From assembly GCA_030248215.1 (NCBI GenBank), contig JASANG010001867.1, positions 1 through 64,000 on the forward strand: DNA of 64,000 bases, read 5' to 3'. Positions within the stretch are counted from its first letter, which is position 1, and the number at the start of each line of letters is the position of its first letter. This DNA comes from Enoplolaimus lenunculus. Taxonomy: Eukaryota > Nematoda > Enoplea > Enoplida > Thoracostomopsidae. The translations under genes and the position numbers were made by a program. Positions 11,202-21,362 of the stretch are shown here, in pieces. The notes beneath the pieces are model-generated. The model saw nothing but the letters and a program-made list of their open reading frames with translations, had not been told where the DNA came from and did not search any database.

Positions 11202-14200
11202 TTACCTGTTTTTAGGCAAATCACGCAATGCTTTGTTGTTTTTGGTTAAGTTCCTTTCTGATCCAATATCCTCTGGTTGCAGTATCACCACATCATCTTC
11301 TATATCATCCAGCAGCTCAAGAACTTCTACAAATAAAATAAAGAACAAATACTCCAACAAACACAAAACAAAAACAAACAAACAAACAAACAAACAAACA
11401 AAAACAAACAAACAAACAAAGAAACAAACAAGCACACTACATAATACATATAACTTACGCTTAAATTTGTCCATTTAATATTTGAATGTTAACAAAAAAT
11501 CCACTTGTAAAGTCTATACTAAACCCAAACAAAATTCCATTTTGTAAGATTAATTTTCCTTAAAATTTTAAAAATAAATGCAACAAAACAAAATCACTAA
11601 AATTACCAAACATTGAATAATGTAGTATTAGCAACAAGTTGAAAACAAACTAACCTGGTTCCAAATTCTTCATCGCTTTGGTCCGCTGTCGATTGCGTCT
11701 AGGAACTGACTGTTTCGGTTTGGCGACAGAAATAATTTCACAAACGTCATTAGCATCTTCCGTCATGTCCGATTTCAAATCCTTTTTGAAATGGAAATCT
11801 TTTAACAATGAAAACATTAATATGTAGAAATCTTAGTTTCAACCACGACTGTAGGGTAAAGCGCATTTAGTCATACAAACACGTAAATCTGTAAAACGCA
11901 TTGAAAAACGCAACGTAATTTTTGAAAGAGCCCTGGTTTCTCGCAATATATTACTACTTACATGGTAAAGAAAACAAAGTCAGCGCTTCTGAGCCGAACA
12001 TATTTTCATGGCAAAATTTTCAACACGACAGCCTTGTCCGGAATACATGCACTTATCCCACCTTGCACAGTTACCCTTTTTATCTTGATGCTCATCTACC
12101 ACTTCACAACTATCGTCACGTAGCCGCGTGGCTATTTTCTCCCGGCCAGCGCTGACGTCATCGGTGCCATTTTCCCCACACTCATCAGCGATGTCATCGA
12201 TAGTAATTTGACCACAGTCATCCGTAACGTCATCGATAACTCCAAAATTGTCAGACGAGATGACGTCATCGATCGTTACCGAAACGTCATTGTCGTTATT
12301 TTCTTCCTCATTGCTATCATCAGTGTCAGATTCCGGCTCGTTCATCATACGTTCGCGTGTAGTCGCTTGATCGCTTGTGCTAGGCTGATCAGCATTGAGC
12401 AATGACGCGTAGGCACTGCCAGAGCCTTGCATAAAGACAACGGAGCCCGATTTCGATACCAAAGGCTTCAACCTGGAAAATAATAGGAATAAAGAGGGTA
12501 AGTACTAAATAGATCCCCTTGTTTCATGGTATTAGCGTTCACGTTTAGACAAATTTTTCTAGTAAAGCTGCGTACTAAAACACGTCTTCTGCCGTCCGTA
12601 GCGTCAGTAAAACTTTAAAATAAAAATTTTAAAACCATTTAGTTTCAGTGAGTCCCAAATTAGAGCAACTATAAATTTAACCTTAAAACCTGTGCTGCTG
12701 AGTTACACATGCCTTCGAATACTAGTCCGCTTAAGCGCCGTTCACAATAATTTTTGAGTGAATGTCACCGATTTGTATGGATGATGTGGCTACCTCATGC
12801 GCAAGTGGCAAAATGTACACTCGTTATTCCCACCCTAACTCTAGTTTCTACGTTAAGGTCACCATAACGCATGTCACAAAAAAATCTGATACTCGTTAGG
12901 ATGGGGCGGCTAACAATATCATAGAGATGCGAAACGTCAATGCAAACACAACATACGCTAACTGTGTGATATGTGTTTACATTGGCTTTTATACACATAT
13001 TTTGCAGGTTGTGGTAAAATTCAATTTTACTACTGGTCCTTAATTACACTTTAAAATATATAACCTTCTCCTTTATTAATTCAACTCCTGCCCCCCTCTC
13101 CTGCTATTAAAACAAGCACCCTCCTTGATTCTTACATTTGATTCAATTGCGAGATCACAGCATCTATACGTCCTGAGCTGAAGGCAGATTGTGCATCTGC
13201 CGCTGGTGTAACACGAATACTGTCTTGTGAATAACTGGTAACATCTGTATATGGGATTGCGTGTGCAAAACCGCGTGGCTTACGCGACGATCTGAAACCA
13301 AAACATAATTAGAGAAACGATAAAATGGGCAAAAAATATTTAAATATTAACAGTAACACAATCCGCTAGTTTAAGAGGGTATATCATACGTTTCACGCAC
13401 TAAATTATATCCACAGCTAAAAGCAAAGTTTCATAATCATTAGCTACACTTATGATGTCTATAAAATATTCACAAAACAAAGCCAACCACTTTGACCCGG
13501 GAGTGCATACTCACTTGAGCTTTGTATCCTGAGCAAGAGCTTCTTTGATTTGTGTTGTGACCACTTGCACACGTTCGAACGCTTTTTCCGTGCACATCAT
13601 TAACTAAAACATATAAAACAGAGTTGAAAGCAAAAAGTTTTCATACAATTTTTGATTATAGCAAAAGTGGATGACTTACACAAGAGTATGCAACTGGGTG
13701 CATTCTTTGTAGAAAAGAATGTACCCGACAAGCGTTGCGTTTTGGCATACATCCTTATTTAGAGGGAACTGGTTGAAACCACGAAATTGGAGAAGATTCG
13801 TAATAAAATGTTCATTGGCACGAATCAGGTGAACTGCAACGTTCTTGCGCTCTATCGTGATGAAAATTTTGCCTCAAAGCTGCTCATCACACAATACTTA
13901 TTATCTATTTTCCTAAATTGTAGCTGTAGGCATCTGGAATTTTGGTAGCTAAATCTCGAGCGGACGAAGTGGGTTTCCGAAGCGCCCTCGGGTTCAGAAC
14001 TGTGGGATTTCAAGAGTTAGACACCGTTTCAGAAGTCCACTTAGATAAAAATCAGGAGCTCACATTTTGGAATTTTCCGCCAATTTGTTATATTTTTAGC
14101 AGATGTTGACTGATATTTGCAATTTCAATGATTAAAAGTGACTCTATCTCATGCTTGTCTTTATGGCAGTTAAAAACGAGGGCTTTCGAGTGGGCGGGCT

Positions 14201-17200
14201 GAATATGGGGATTTGCAGAGTTCGAGAGAGGACACCCCGCTAGCGAAATGCTAGAACATAACACACACAGCACAATATTCAAACCCTGCAGTATGTTACG
14301 CAGCCTTTAAACAGCGTAAAATTGCAAAACTTTAAAATAAGAGAGGGAGAAACTTTTTGGCCTACCATAAAAACGTTTCAACCTCGGGTGTACGTCATCG
14401 CAAATTTCCGTATGCCCCTCCTAGAATAATTTTAGAACCTCTTCTAGCTGGCTATGGACCGGTCCCTACATCTCCCGTTCCGTTGTCATAAACAAGAAAC
14501 AAACCAAATTATGATATCAATGATGCAATATTGCCTTACCATTAAAACAAATAACACTTGTGTGCGCTATAGTTTAACGTTATTTTGTAAAATTTATTTT
14601 CCATCCCAATGCGATCCTTCTTTGGTTCAAATGGGAAATGATGAGGCGGTTATAGCACTCGTGCATGAGTGACAACCGCAACCACAAAACACTTGTTACG
14701 ATAGTTATGCGGTTGATTCTGATCCCGTTTGAAATGTAACTTTAACGCTGAACTAAGGAAGCGAAGTATTCGAAGTACTCATTTGGTATAAACAAAACCT
14801 CAACAGGGTATGCAAACTTGGTAGCTTTATGTTTTGCACAAAGTACTTTGCAGAATATTTTGGACCACGCCACAATCCTTCCAGCCGCAATCCACTTTGC
14901 CAGGAATTTATATATTAAGCTGAATTTTCATTGCTGCTTCAAGTGAGCATTTAAGTACTGTTTTTACCCTTTAAGATATACTTGTTAGTCAAGGTAAAAT
15001 CAATCGGAACGACACACGTCTCTAAAAGCAGGCGAGGGCTGGTTTTCAACTCACGAACTTCGCATCTTTAAGCGAATGCTTTATCCATATTCGGTACAAT
15101 CCGTTTCTGTAACTACTTTCATTGTGTATGTCGACACGCATGCTGCCGGCAAGCACACATTACACAGCATTGAATGTGCACGTAACGGTCAAGCATATAT
15201 CAATGATTAAAGTTGTAATTTCCAAGAAATAAAGTAACTAAACAATAGCCAACTCGGAATACAATGGATAGCTTTAAAATCCAAAAACCATCGCTAAAAT
15301 AAACACCTGTGTACCTGTTGCTTTTTTAGCAACATATCGCCTGTGCAATGCATGGTACAGAGTTCGCGGTGTGAATTCATCGCAATTACCACTTTTCCTT
15401 CTAATATTTTTTCTTCAGCATCCGTCGGGTCGACCAAAATAGCTTTCCTGAAACAAAAAATGTCAGTCATAAAAACGCTACACGCCAAAAATTGTCAATG
15501 AAATTTCCAATGTCACGCTTACATAACACACTGAAGCAATTTATAAGACAGAATCAAACCCCTATTATTACCAAAAGTACGCAGATATAGACAATATGCA
15601 GGATCTACAACAAATTCAGTTTAACAATCTTATTTTATTTTATATCATACTTGTTTAGCAGCCTTACTTTTCACCATAAGTACTAAATTTAAAGTAAAAT
15701 ATATCACTTGAGTCAGAATTAAAAGAGATAAATGATGTCTGTACAACCCAACCAGAATCAATTAAAGCATATATAACTCTAACAAGCAAACAAAAATAAA
15801 TAAGTCTCACGTCAAACAGAACATACCCTTGTTCTGCAAACCCAATCGTAACACAGATTGGTAAATGATAAATATTTAACGGAAGTGGTGGTTTTTGATC
15901 GGCGGAATGCTGCAAAATAAAAATCAAATCGTATTGATTCGCACTTTGATAGATTAAAACCTCACCACAGAAAGTAAAACTAAATTAACAGTGTTATCAA
16001 TCACATCATTCAACCTTTTTCTATAGCTGTCAAAGGGCCATCAATTAATTTGCCGGGGCCTAACCGAGCCAAACTTTCAAATGCAATCTTCGCTTATGGG
16101 TGGATCTCTCGAACAGCTGAATAAAAATCTAGTGTTTCGGTCATCCAAATTTTTTAAAAAACACGTAGTTGCATTAATATATTCGTTACACTATATAGTA
16201 TAGAAAACGTTGTTTCGACTCAACATTTCATTTTCCGACAAAAAAGTGTCAAAATACTGTTTTACAGAAATAACCCTTTGCTATTGTTTGTACCAGCCCC
16301 AGGTCCGCTAAAATTCTGGGCTCCGGAGCAGCTCTACTTTATTGAACTGGAATCCTCACTACGTCAGACCTATATCACCCCTTACCCATGGTTTTTTGGT
16401 TAAATAGGGTACCCACCAGAAACCCCCAAGACTTCCAAAGGTTTTTCAAACAAAACAATTTTACTGAATACTGTAACTTCAATCAAACTCAAACTCAGAC
16501 AAAATATACGTAGCATTTTTGCCACCTTTGTTCTGTTGCGTGCTGGGAGGCTTTTATCATTACCACTTTGCTGCAGAGCTTAACGTTAGATTCCGAGGGG
16601 CTCTCATATCTTGTGGAGATATTGTGCTGCAGGGCGCAGAAGATACGCTTAATAATTGTAAGTTTGCTCGTTCGCAGTTTGTATATAGTTGCTCAAAAGG
16701 GTCTTATTTAAAACGTTCATTTCATAAGAGTAAGCCGTGGTCGTACCGGAAAGTTAACAGCATGTTGTCAGCCGGCCGGTTAGCCACTAATTCAAAAATA
16801 CCATTCAAATTGCTAAACTCCCAATCCCTTAGATAGGCCATTATTTCACTTTGCACAGTAGTTATGACTCATTCCAGTGCCTACATTGTATAAAATGTGT
16901 TTGTAAATTTATATATGCATGTATATTATATACGTATGTAATACTTACGTAATCATGTGTCTCTTCGAACTTATTTGAAAATCTCATTTTATTTAAAAAA
17001 CCAACAGAAATCAAAAAACCCACGCCGAATTTTAAAAAATAAACCCTGTCTGAGAAAATTTCACAATCCCTTAATTGAATTCCTTCACCACCATATTTTA
17101 CATACCATTCCATCACCTCTCACTGCATTTAGACCCGGAGTTCTTATGAAGGCGCTATATTTTTAGACTAATTCAAAGCCGTCCGGCATTGCACATGAAA

Positions 17201-18443
17201 TCACAACTGGCAATCATTCAAGTATTTCATAGACGAAAACAAAAGGTGCAGATATAGACTTATCAACCCTCTTGAAACGTCCCTAACTCACCACAACAAA
17301 TTCTTCCCCAGTAACCGTCACATCATTGCGGCGAAAATGCAGCGCCGCGGCAATCACAGCTACGGAGGCCGCGTCTGGCGCCGCTCCGTCTGCGTCTATC
17401 ATGTGAACGTCTATACGAATCCGCCAAACTTTTTCACCAGCAATAACACAGAGTGACTCAGTATCTATCGCTCGGGCTTCTTTAATACACCGTTCAATCA
17501 AACGGCACAGTTCGGCACCATCCGTGCCTGCCCTAAAACAGCAGCAAGAATACGATTTCTGCCTAATTTCTAAGTTGCTGTAAGATATTCTTTATGCAGC
17601 AAACGTTTAAAAGCTAAGTTAAAATAACTGTCCTTCTTGACCATTTTCCCTTTCCACTACTGTACACATCGAACTTTACCGGCAGAAGAGAAAAACACCG
17701 TATGCAAACTAGCGGATCAAGAGCGAAGGTGCGGAAGTGTATTGCTCCGGAAAAAATTGGTAAGGTCCTTCTAGCTTACAAACTTTCAATTCCACATCTG
17801 CTTACAAATTTACTTAATCTGTGGTGTACAGCGTTAGTTCACAAACAAATTTCACCAATGGCGCTATTTTTCCATCTCAATAAGAAAACTAAAGTCCGTA
17901 AAATTGCAAGAGAGTTCAACTTCCGAGTGGGTGTCTTCATTTTCCCAACAGGCGTAATCAAGAAGGTTCTATGAGGTTGTAATTTTAAATAAATTTTAAT
18001 CTTTTGTTTCATGCGGAGTTTTTTAAAGATTGGCTGAAACATAACTTAAATGCTGACATTTACGTTAAACATCTCAATCGCTTCGCTCACACAGTTATAA
18101 AAAGTGTACATGTATAACTTTTTTGGAAAAAATTGGCCCGTTCGTAAACCGAAACTGTCTACTGCTTCAGCTCCACATTACAAACGCTCAGATACTACTC
18201 ACAATATTTGATAAAAACTTTACATAGAAACTATGGTATTTTTAAATCGATGCAGTACCCAATCACGCTGGAACGAAAATCCGATTGATCTTTCTCAAAA
18301 TTAAAACTTCCGTTCTCATATACCTGCCAAGTTCATAATGAGGCGCAGCCATCGGGGACATTTCAACGTTGACAAATACGACTCCCTCATTTGGTCGTCC
18401 TTGTTTTGGAGCAACAATTTCACCGGAAACTTGAACGAAAACT
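11202..18443 (-). CDS. EXOSC9: Exosome complex component Rrp45/EXOSC9 (first exon not found)
   Basis: RNase PH-fold subunit of the RNA exosome ring, which processes and degrades RNA in nucleus and cytoplasm; in animals this ring is non-catalytic. Exons on the minus strand: 18324-18443, 17292-17532, 15827-15909, 15315-15447, 13515-13603, 13136-13291, 12075-12472, 11655-11798 and 11202-11326 with stop. Every junction is GT-AG and phases agree. Diagnostic segments include FVNVEMSPMAAP, IDTESLCVIAGEKVW, HFRRNDV, YHLPICVTIGF and VVIAMNSHRELCT. An acidic tail (exon 12075-12472) and a basic stretch are followed by DDVVILQPEDI, as in the family's C terminus. About 495 aa are visible; the tail is longer than in human. 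The N-terminal ~55 residues (LDGR region) are not found between 18444 and 28000. The last codons read AGG TAA, where GTAAGT could also be a splice donor, so a further exon cannot be excluded. Confidence 0.93.
11366..11430. repeat. (AAAC)n microsatellite in an EXOSC9 intron
   Basis: Interrupted CAAA tetranucleotide run just upstream of the last EXOSC9 exon. The lysine/threonine-rich and cysteine/leucine-rich ORFs across it are artefacts of the repeat. Confidence 0.9.
14990..15115 (-). repeat. Possible tRNA-derived SINE fragment
   Basis: On the minus strand GGATAAAGCATTCGCTT and GTGAGTTGAAAACC sit at A-box and B-box spacing. Both depart from the consensus. It lies in an EXOSC9 intron (15314-13604). 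Confidence 0.25.
16510..16700 (-). repeat. Relic of the tRNA-like MITE unit
   Basis: Matches the unit of arrays A and B in order (GAGCTTAACG, GAGGGGCTCTCA, CTTGTGGAGAT), but degraded. It lies in the EXOSC9 intron 17291-15910. The 105-codon plus-strand ORF across it is not a gene. Confidence 0.5.
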
Positions 18444-18540
18444 CTAGAATGAAAATAAAGTAACAAATCAAGGCACTTGTGTAGACCATTCCCACACGAC
18501 CAAAATTTTTCCTCTTTCTCTTGTTTATAAAAATAGACTT

Positions 18541-19560
18541 TTGTTTAGGTTTTTTACACTCTTACACCTCTCCTCTCCTCACCTATATACTGTCTCTTGT
18601 GGGGGGGACTTCCCTTCTATTATAGAACAAAAAACATCTTACTACACAACCCATCCCCCTCAACACTTTCGCCCCTCCTCCCGCCCAATAAACACCATCA
18701 TACTCACATCTTTTCTCCCTTCACCCATACCTTTCCTCCGACGAACTACTCTACTGCCGACCTCCCTCTTTTATCCATTCTCCCCCCCATACACTCCCTC
18801 CCATCTCTTCACTCTCCTTCACCGCCACCCCGCCCTCCTCTACAACACAACACCACACCCTCCCCCTCCCCTCCCCACCCACTACCATTACCCCAACCAC
18901 TCAACCCCTCCCCTCCCACCACCCCTTCTCCCCCTCTCCCCAACCACAAACCAGCCCGCCCCCCACCGCAACAAAGAGAAAAGATTACATTTTCTCCATC
19001 GATCCTCCCACCAATAAAAAAAAAAAAATAAACATAAACTTACTCTTATCTCACTCACACCTCCACCTTCATTTATCTTTATACAATAACCCTAACACAA
19101 AACTTCTAAAACTTTTATATCGTCCTCCAATTTTTAAATACTCAAATAAAAAATAATATAATATATCTATTTCCACATACATTTTCCATTATAAAAAGAG
19201 AAACCCCCCAACCCCTCATACAATCTTCTTCTTCTATATTTTTTACCCAAACCTTCTCAACCATCACTACAAAAATAATAAAAACAATCAAATTTTTTTC
19301 ACTCGCTTTCTCAGCTACTTACGATATATTAATTTCTAACTTTATTCCACCTCACTACCCTCAATGCACCATACATACCAACCTAACCTTCTCTCACTTC
19401 TTCTCTAATAAAACTAAACTTACACACACATAAATTTTTCCCTCATTCCTCATACAAATCAACAAAAAAAAAACTTTTTTGTTCATCAACTACTACTACT
19501 ACTACTACTCTTACTACTGTTTTCATTGGTTTTCATTGTTTTTCGATTTTCTCTTTTTGC
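18541..19560. other. G-depleted, C/A/T-only tract
   Basis: For about 1 kb the plus strand almost lacks G: several 60-base lines have none and most have two or fewer. The 18780-18970 part is C-rich (CCCTCC, CCCCTCTCC), so the minus strand is a G-rich purine tract. Composition changes abruptly at both edges: normal EXOSC9 intron to the left, LINE 5' region to the right. The Pro/His/Ser-rich ORFs here are composition artefacts. Possible causes are strand-specific mutation, a real low-complexity tract or assembly error. Confidence 0.85.
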
Positions 19561-19651
19561 TTTTTCTTTTCAGATTTTCGATTGGATTTCAATAATTGTA
19601 AGTTAAAAGTTTTTTTTTCTTTTTAAAATTTAATCCCTTTTTTACCCCTTA

Positions 19652-19741
19652 GCTTATTAGCGAGTAAAGCGCCCACCACGCCTCTTAGTTAGGCCTCTGG
19701 TGTTACCAGCTGAAACACGCTGGTGGCCCTCGCTAATAAGC
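19652..19741 (+). other. Structured hairpin in LINE 5' UTR
   Basis: A perfect 13-bp stem pairs 19652-19664 (GCTTATTAGCGAG) with 19729-19741. It encloses 64 nt that contain a second inverted pair (CCCACCA with TGGTGG). Two more inverted pairs follow downstream: GTAGGC/GCCTAC near 19773-19825 and AGGACA/TGTCCT near 19848-19881. Such structure could serve translation or RNP assembly. Confidence 0.6.
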
Positions 19742-19976
19742 GACACATTAGGTTTTTCCTTTTTTAAGCTACACGTAGGCCTCGATCGGGCGAGTCCCCT
19801 GTGGGGCTAACTCCCGTAGCCTACAACAACACATAGCACACCCCCAGTAGGACATACGCACCACACGGCTGGGGTGTCCTAATCGCACGTAGGCGGCGTC
19901 CGTTGGCTAGAACACCCACTGCGTCCCAGTGGAGGCCTTCCGTTAGTCCGTTGCGTGCGATTCCTCCCTACAAACC

Positions 19977-21362
19977 ATGATAGCCCCTGAGGAATATCAT
20001 GACGCACACGACGTCGAGGTGCAAGATACCTTCGACAATGAGATAGACGAAATAAGAAATCGTAGCGCATACATCGCTACCCCCAAATCGCACCTGCTGG
20101 GCCAAACCGCTCAGCAGGTAGCAATTAAAATCCAGGCCGAAAACCCGGCCGAACTGTTGCCGGATTTCTGCATACCGGCTAAAAATTCATTTAAATTAAT
20201 TTTTCCTTCTCCGGAAAGCCGGGATGCTGCCGTACGGCGTAATTTAGTCGTCGACGGCATTCCGGTGAACCCGGAAAAACCTTATGGGGGGACCCAAATA
20301 AAAACCATCTGGCTTTTCAACATCCCAATCGTCGCCTCTCACGGCTTCGTCGAGGGTTGGTTGGAGAGAGAGTTGGGCCTTGTCCTGGCTAAAAACCGGG
20401 ACGGGTCCAAGTCAGCCATCCGTTGGATGTTACATCCAACTACTAACATCAAAAACGGGGGTAGGTCTGCTCTGGTCGTGGTTCCGCCCGGCCACGAGAT
20501 CCCCGGCTTTGCAACCATTCGATCAAAATCCGGCAAATCAGCGACGGTGAAGATCGGGTACAAAAATCGCCCTGATTTTTGCCGTCGTTGCTTTGCCAAG
20601 GGCCACACGGCCAATTTTTGCCCAAAATCAAAAGCAAAGCCTGGGATCCCCGCGGTGGCTGATCCTGAGCCCGCTGAGCAGCCACAAACTGTTCAGCCGG
20701 CCCGGGAGATGCCAACGGACGGAACCACGGTCGTCGGATTTGCCTCCGACAAGATGGCACTCTCCAACCTCTACCCTGCCGAGGTGGTGATAGGCGACGA
20801 AAAATACAAAAGCAACGAGCACTACCTCGTGGTTCAAAAGGCCCGGGAGGCTTCCGACCAGGGGGCCTTCAGGGCCATCTCAATCCATAAAAATAACCCC
20901 TACAAACTCAAAAAAATAGGTAAGGGCATTAAATTTCCGGGGGGTTTCCCAAAATGGAGAGAAAGGGCGGCTCAACTCCTTTGGGAGGCCAACATAGCAA
21001 AATTCGAGCAGCACCAAAATCTCCGGGCTGAGCTCTTCGCCACACGGGGGTCTCTGCTCGCGGAGTGTACTGCCGATCCTCATTGGGGGGTTGGTTTGTT
21101 GCTTAGTAACCCTGAGCACAGACTGCCCTCCAAGTGGAGAGGCAAAAACCAATTCGGCGCAATGCTGATGCGGCTTCGCGACCAGATGATGGCCTGTGAG
21201 GAGTTCAGGCCGGAGGTGGAGGTTGCTGTTCGAAGGCGCACCAAAAAACGTGCGCGTTCTGCCGGCAGCCCACCGGTGAGTGACTCACTCACTGGTACAC
21301 CGGCTAAAGTTGGGGCAGGCCCTACCTATGCGGAGCGTGTTGGGTCTAAATCTCCTAAATGA
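19977..21362 (+). CDS. LINE ORF1: RNA-binding protein with zinc knuckle and NADAR domain
   Basis: 461 aa. Residues 1-200 contain a divergent, possibly RRM-like region (KLIFPSPESRDAAVRRNL, IKTIWLFNIP). A CCHC zinc knuckle follows at C202, C205, H210 and C215 (CRRCFAKGHTANFC). After a Pro/Glu-rich linker, residues about 252-404 match the NADAR (YbiA/DUF1768) fold throughout: FASDKMALSNLYP, KSNEHYLVVQKA with E281-H282, AKFEQHQNLRAELFATRG, DPHWGVGL and WRGKNQFGAMLMRLRDQM. A basic tail (RRRTKKRAR, about 419-426) could be a nuclear signal. NADAR enzymes elsewhere hydrolyse ADP-ribose bonds, notably from guanine. That this copy is catalytic is inferred from motif conservation. The gene is GC-rich compared with ORF2. 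ATG at 19977 is the first in frame after the structured leader. Confidence 0.9.
   Translation: MIAPEEYHDAHDVEVQDTFDNEIDEIRNRSAYIATPKSHLLGQTAQQVAIKIQAENPAELLPDFCIPAKNSFKLIFPSPESRDAAVRRNLVVDGIPVNPEKPYGGTQIKTIWLFNIPIVASHGFVEGWLERELGLVLAKNRDGSKSAIRWMLHPTTNIKNGGRSALVVVPPGHEIPGFATIRSKSGKSATVKIGYKNRPDFCRRCFAKGHTANFCPKSKAKPGIPAVADPEPAEQPQTVQPAREMPTDGTTVVGFASDKMALSNLYPAEVVIGDEKYKSNEHYLVVQKAREASDQGAFRAISIHKNNPYKLKKIGKGIKFPGGFPKWRERAAQLLWEANIAKFEQHQNLRAELFATRGSLLAECTADPHWGVGLLLSNPEHRLPSKWRGKNQFGAMLMRLRDQMMACEEFRPEVEVAVRRRTKKRARSAGSPPVSDSLTGTPAKVGAGPTYAERVGSKSPK

Noticed and set aside
11185-11478. Lys/Thr-rich plus-strand ORF and Cys/Leu-rich minus-strand reading
   Set aside because: Produced by the (AAAC)n microsatellite; the true coding part is the short last EXOSC9 exon.
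17702-17974. 90-codon ORF inside an EXOSC9 intron
   Set aside because: Overlaps an equally long antisense ORF; no homology pattern or splice support.
18541-19031. Two overlapping Pro/His/Ser-rich ORFs of about 150 codons
   Set aside because: They follow from the C-rich, G-free composition, occur in two frames at once and have no domain.
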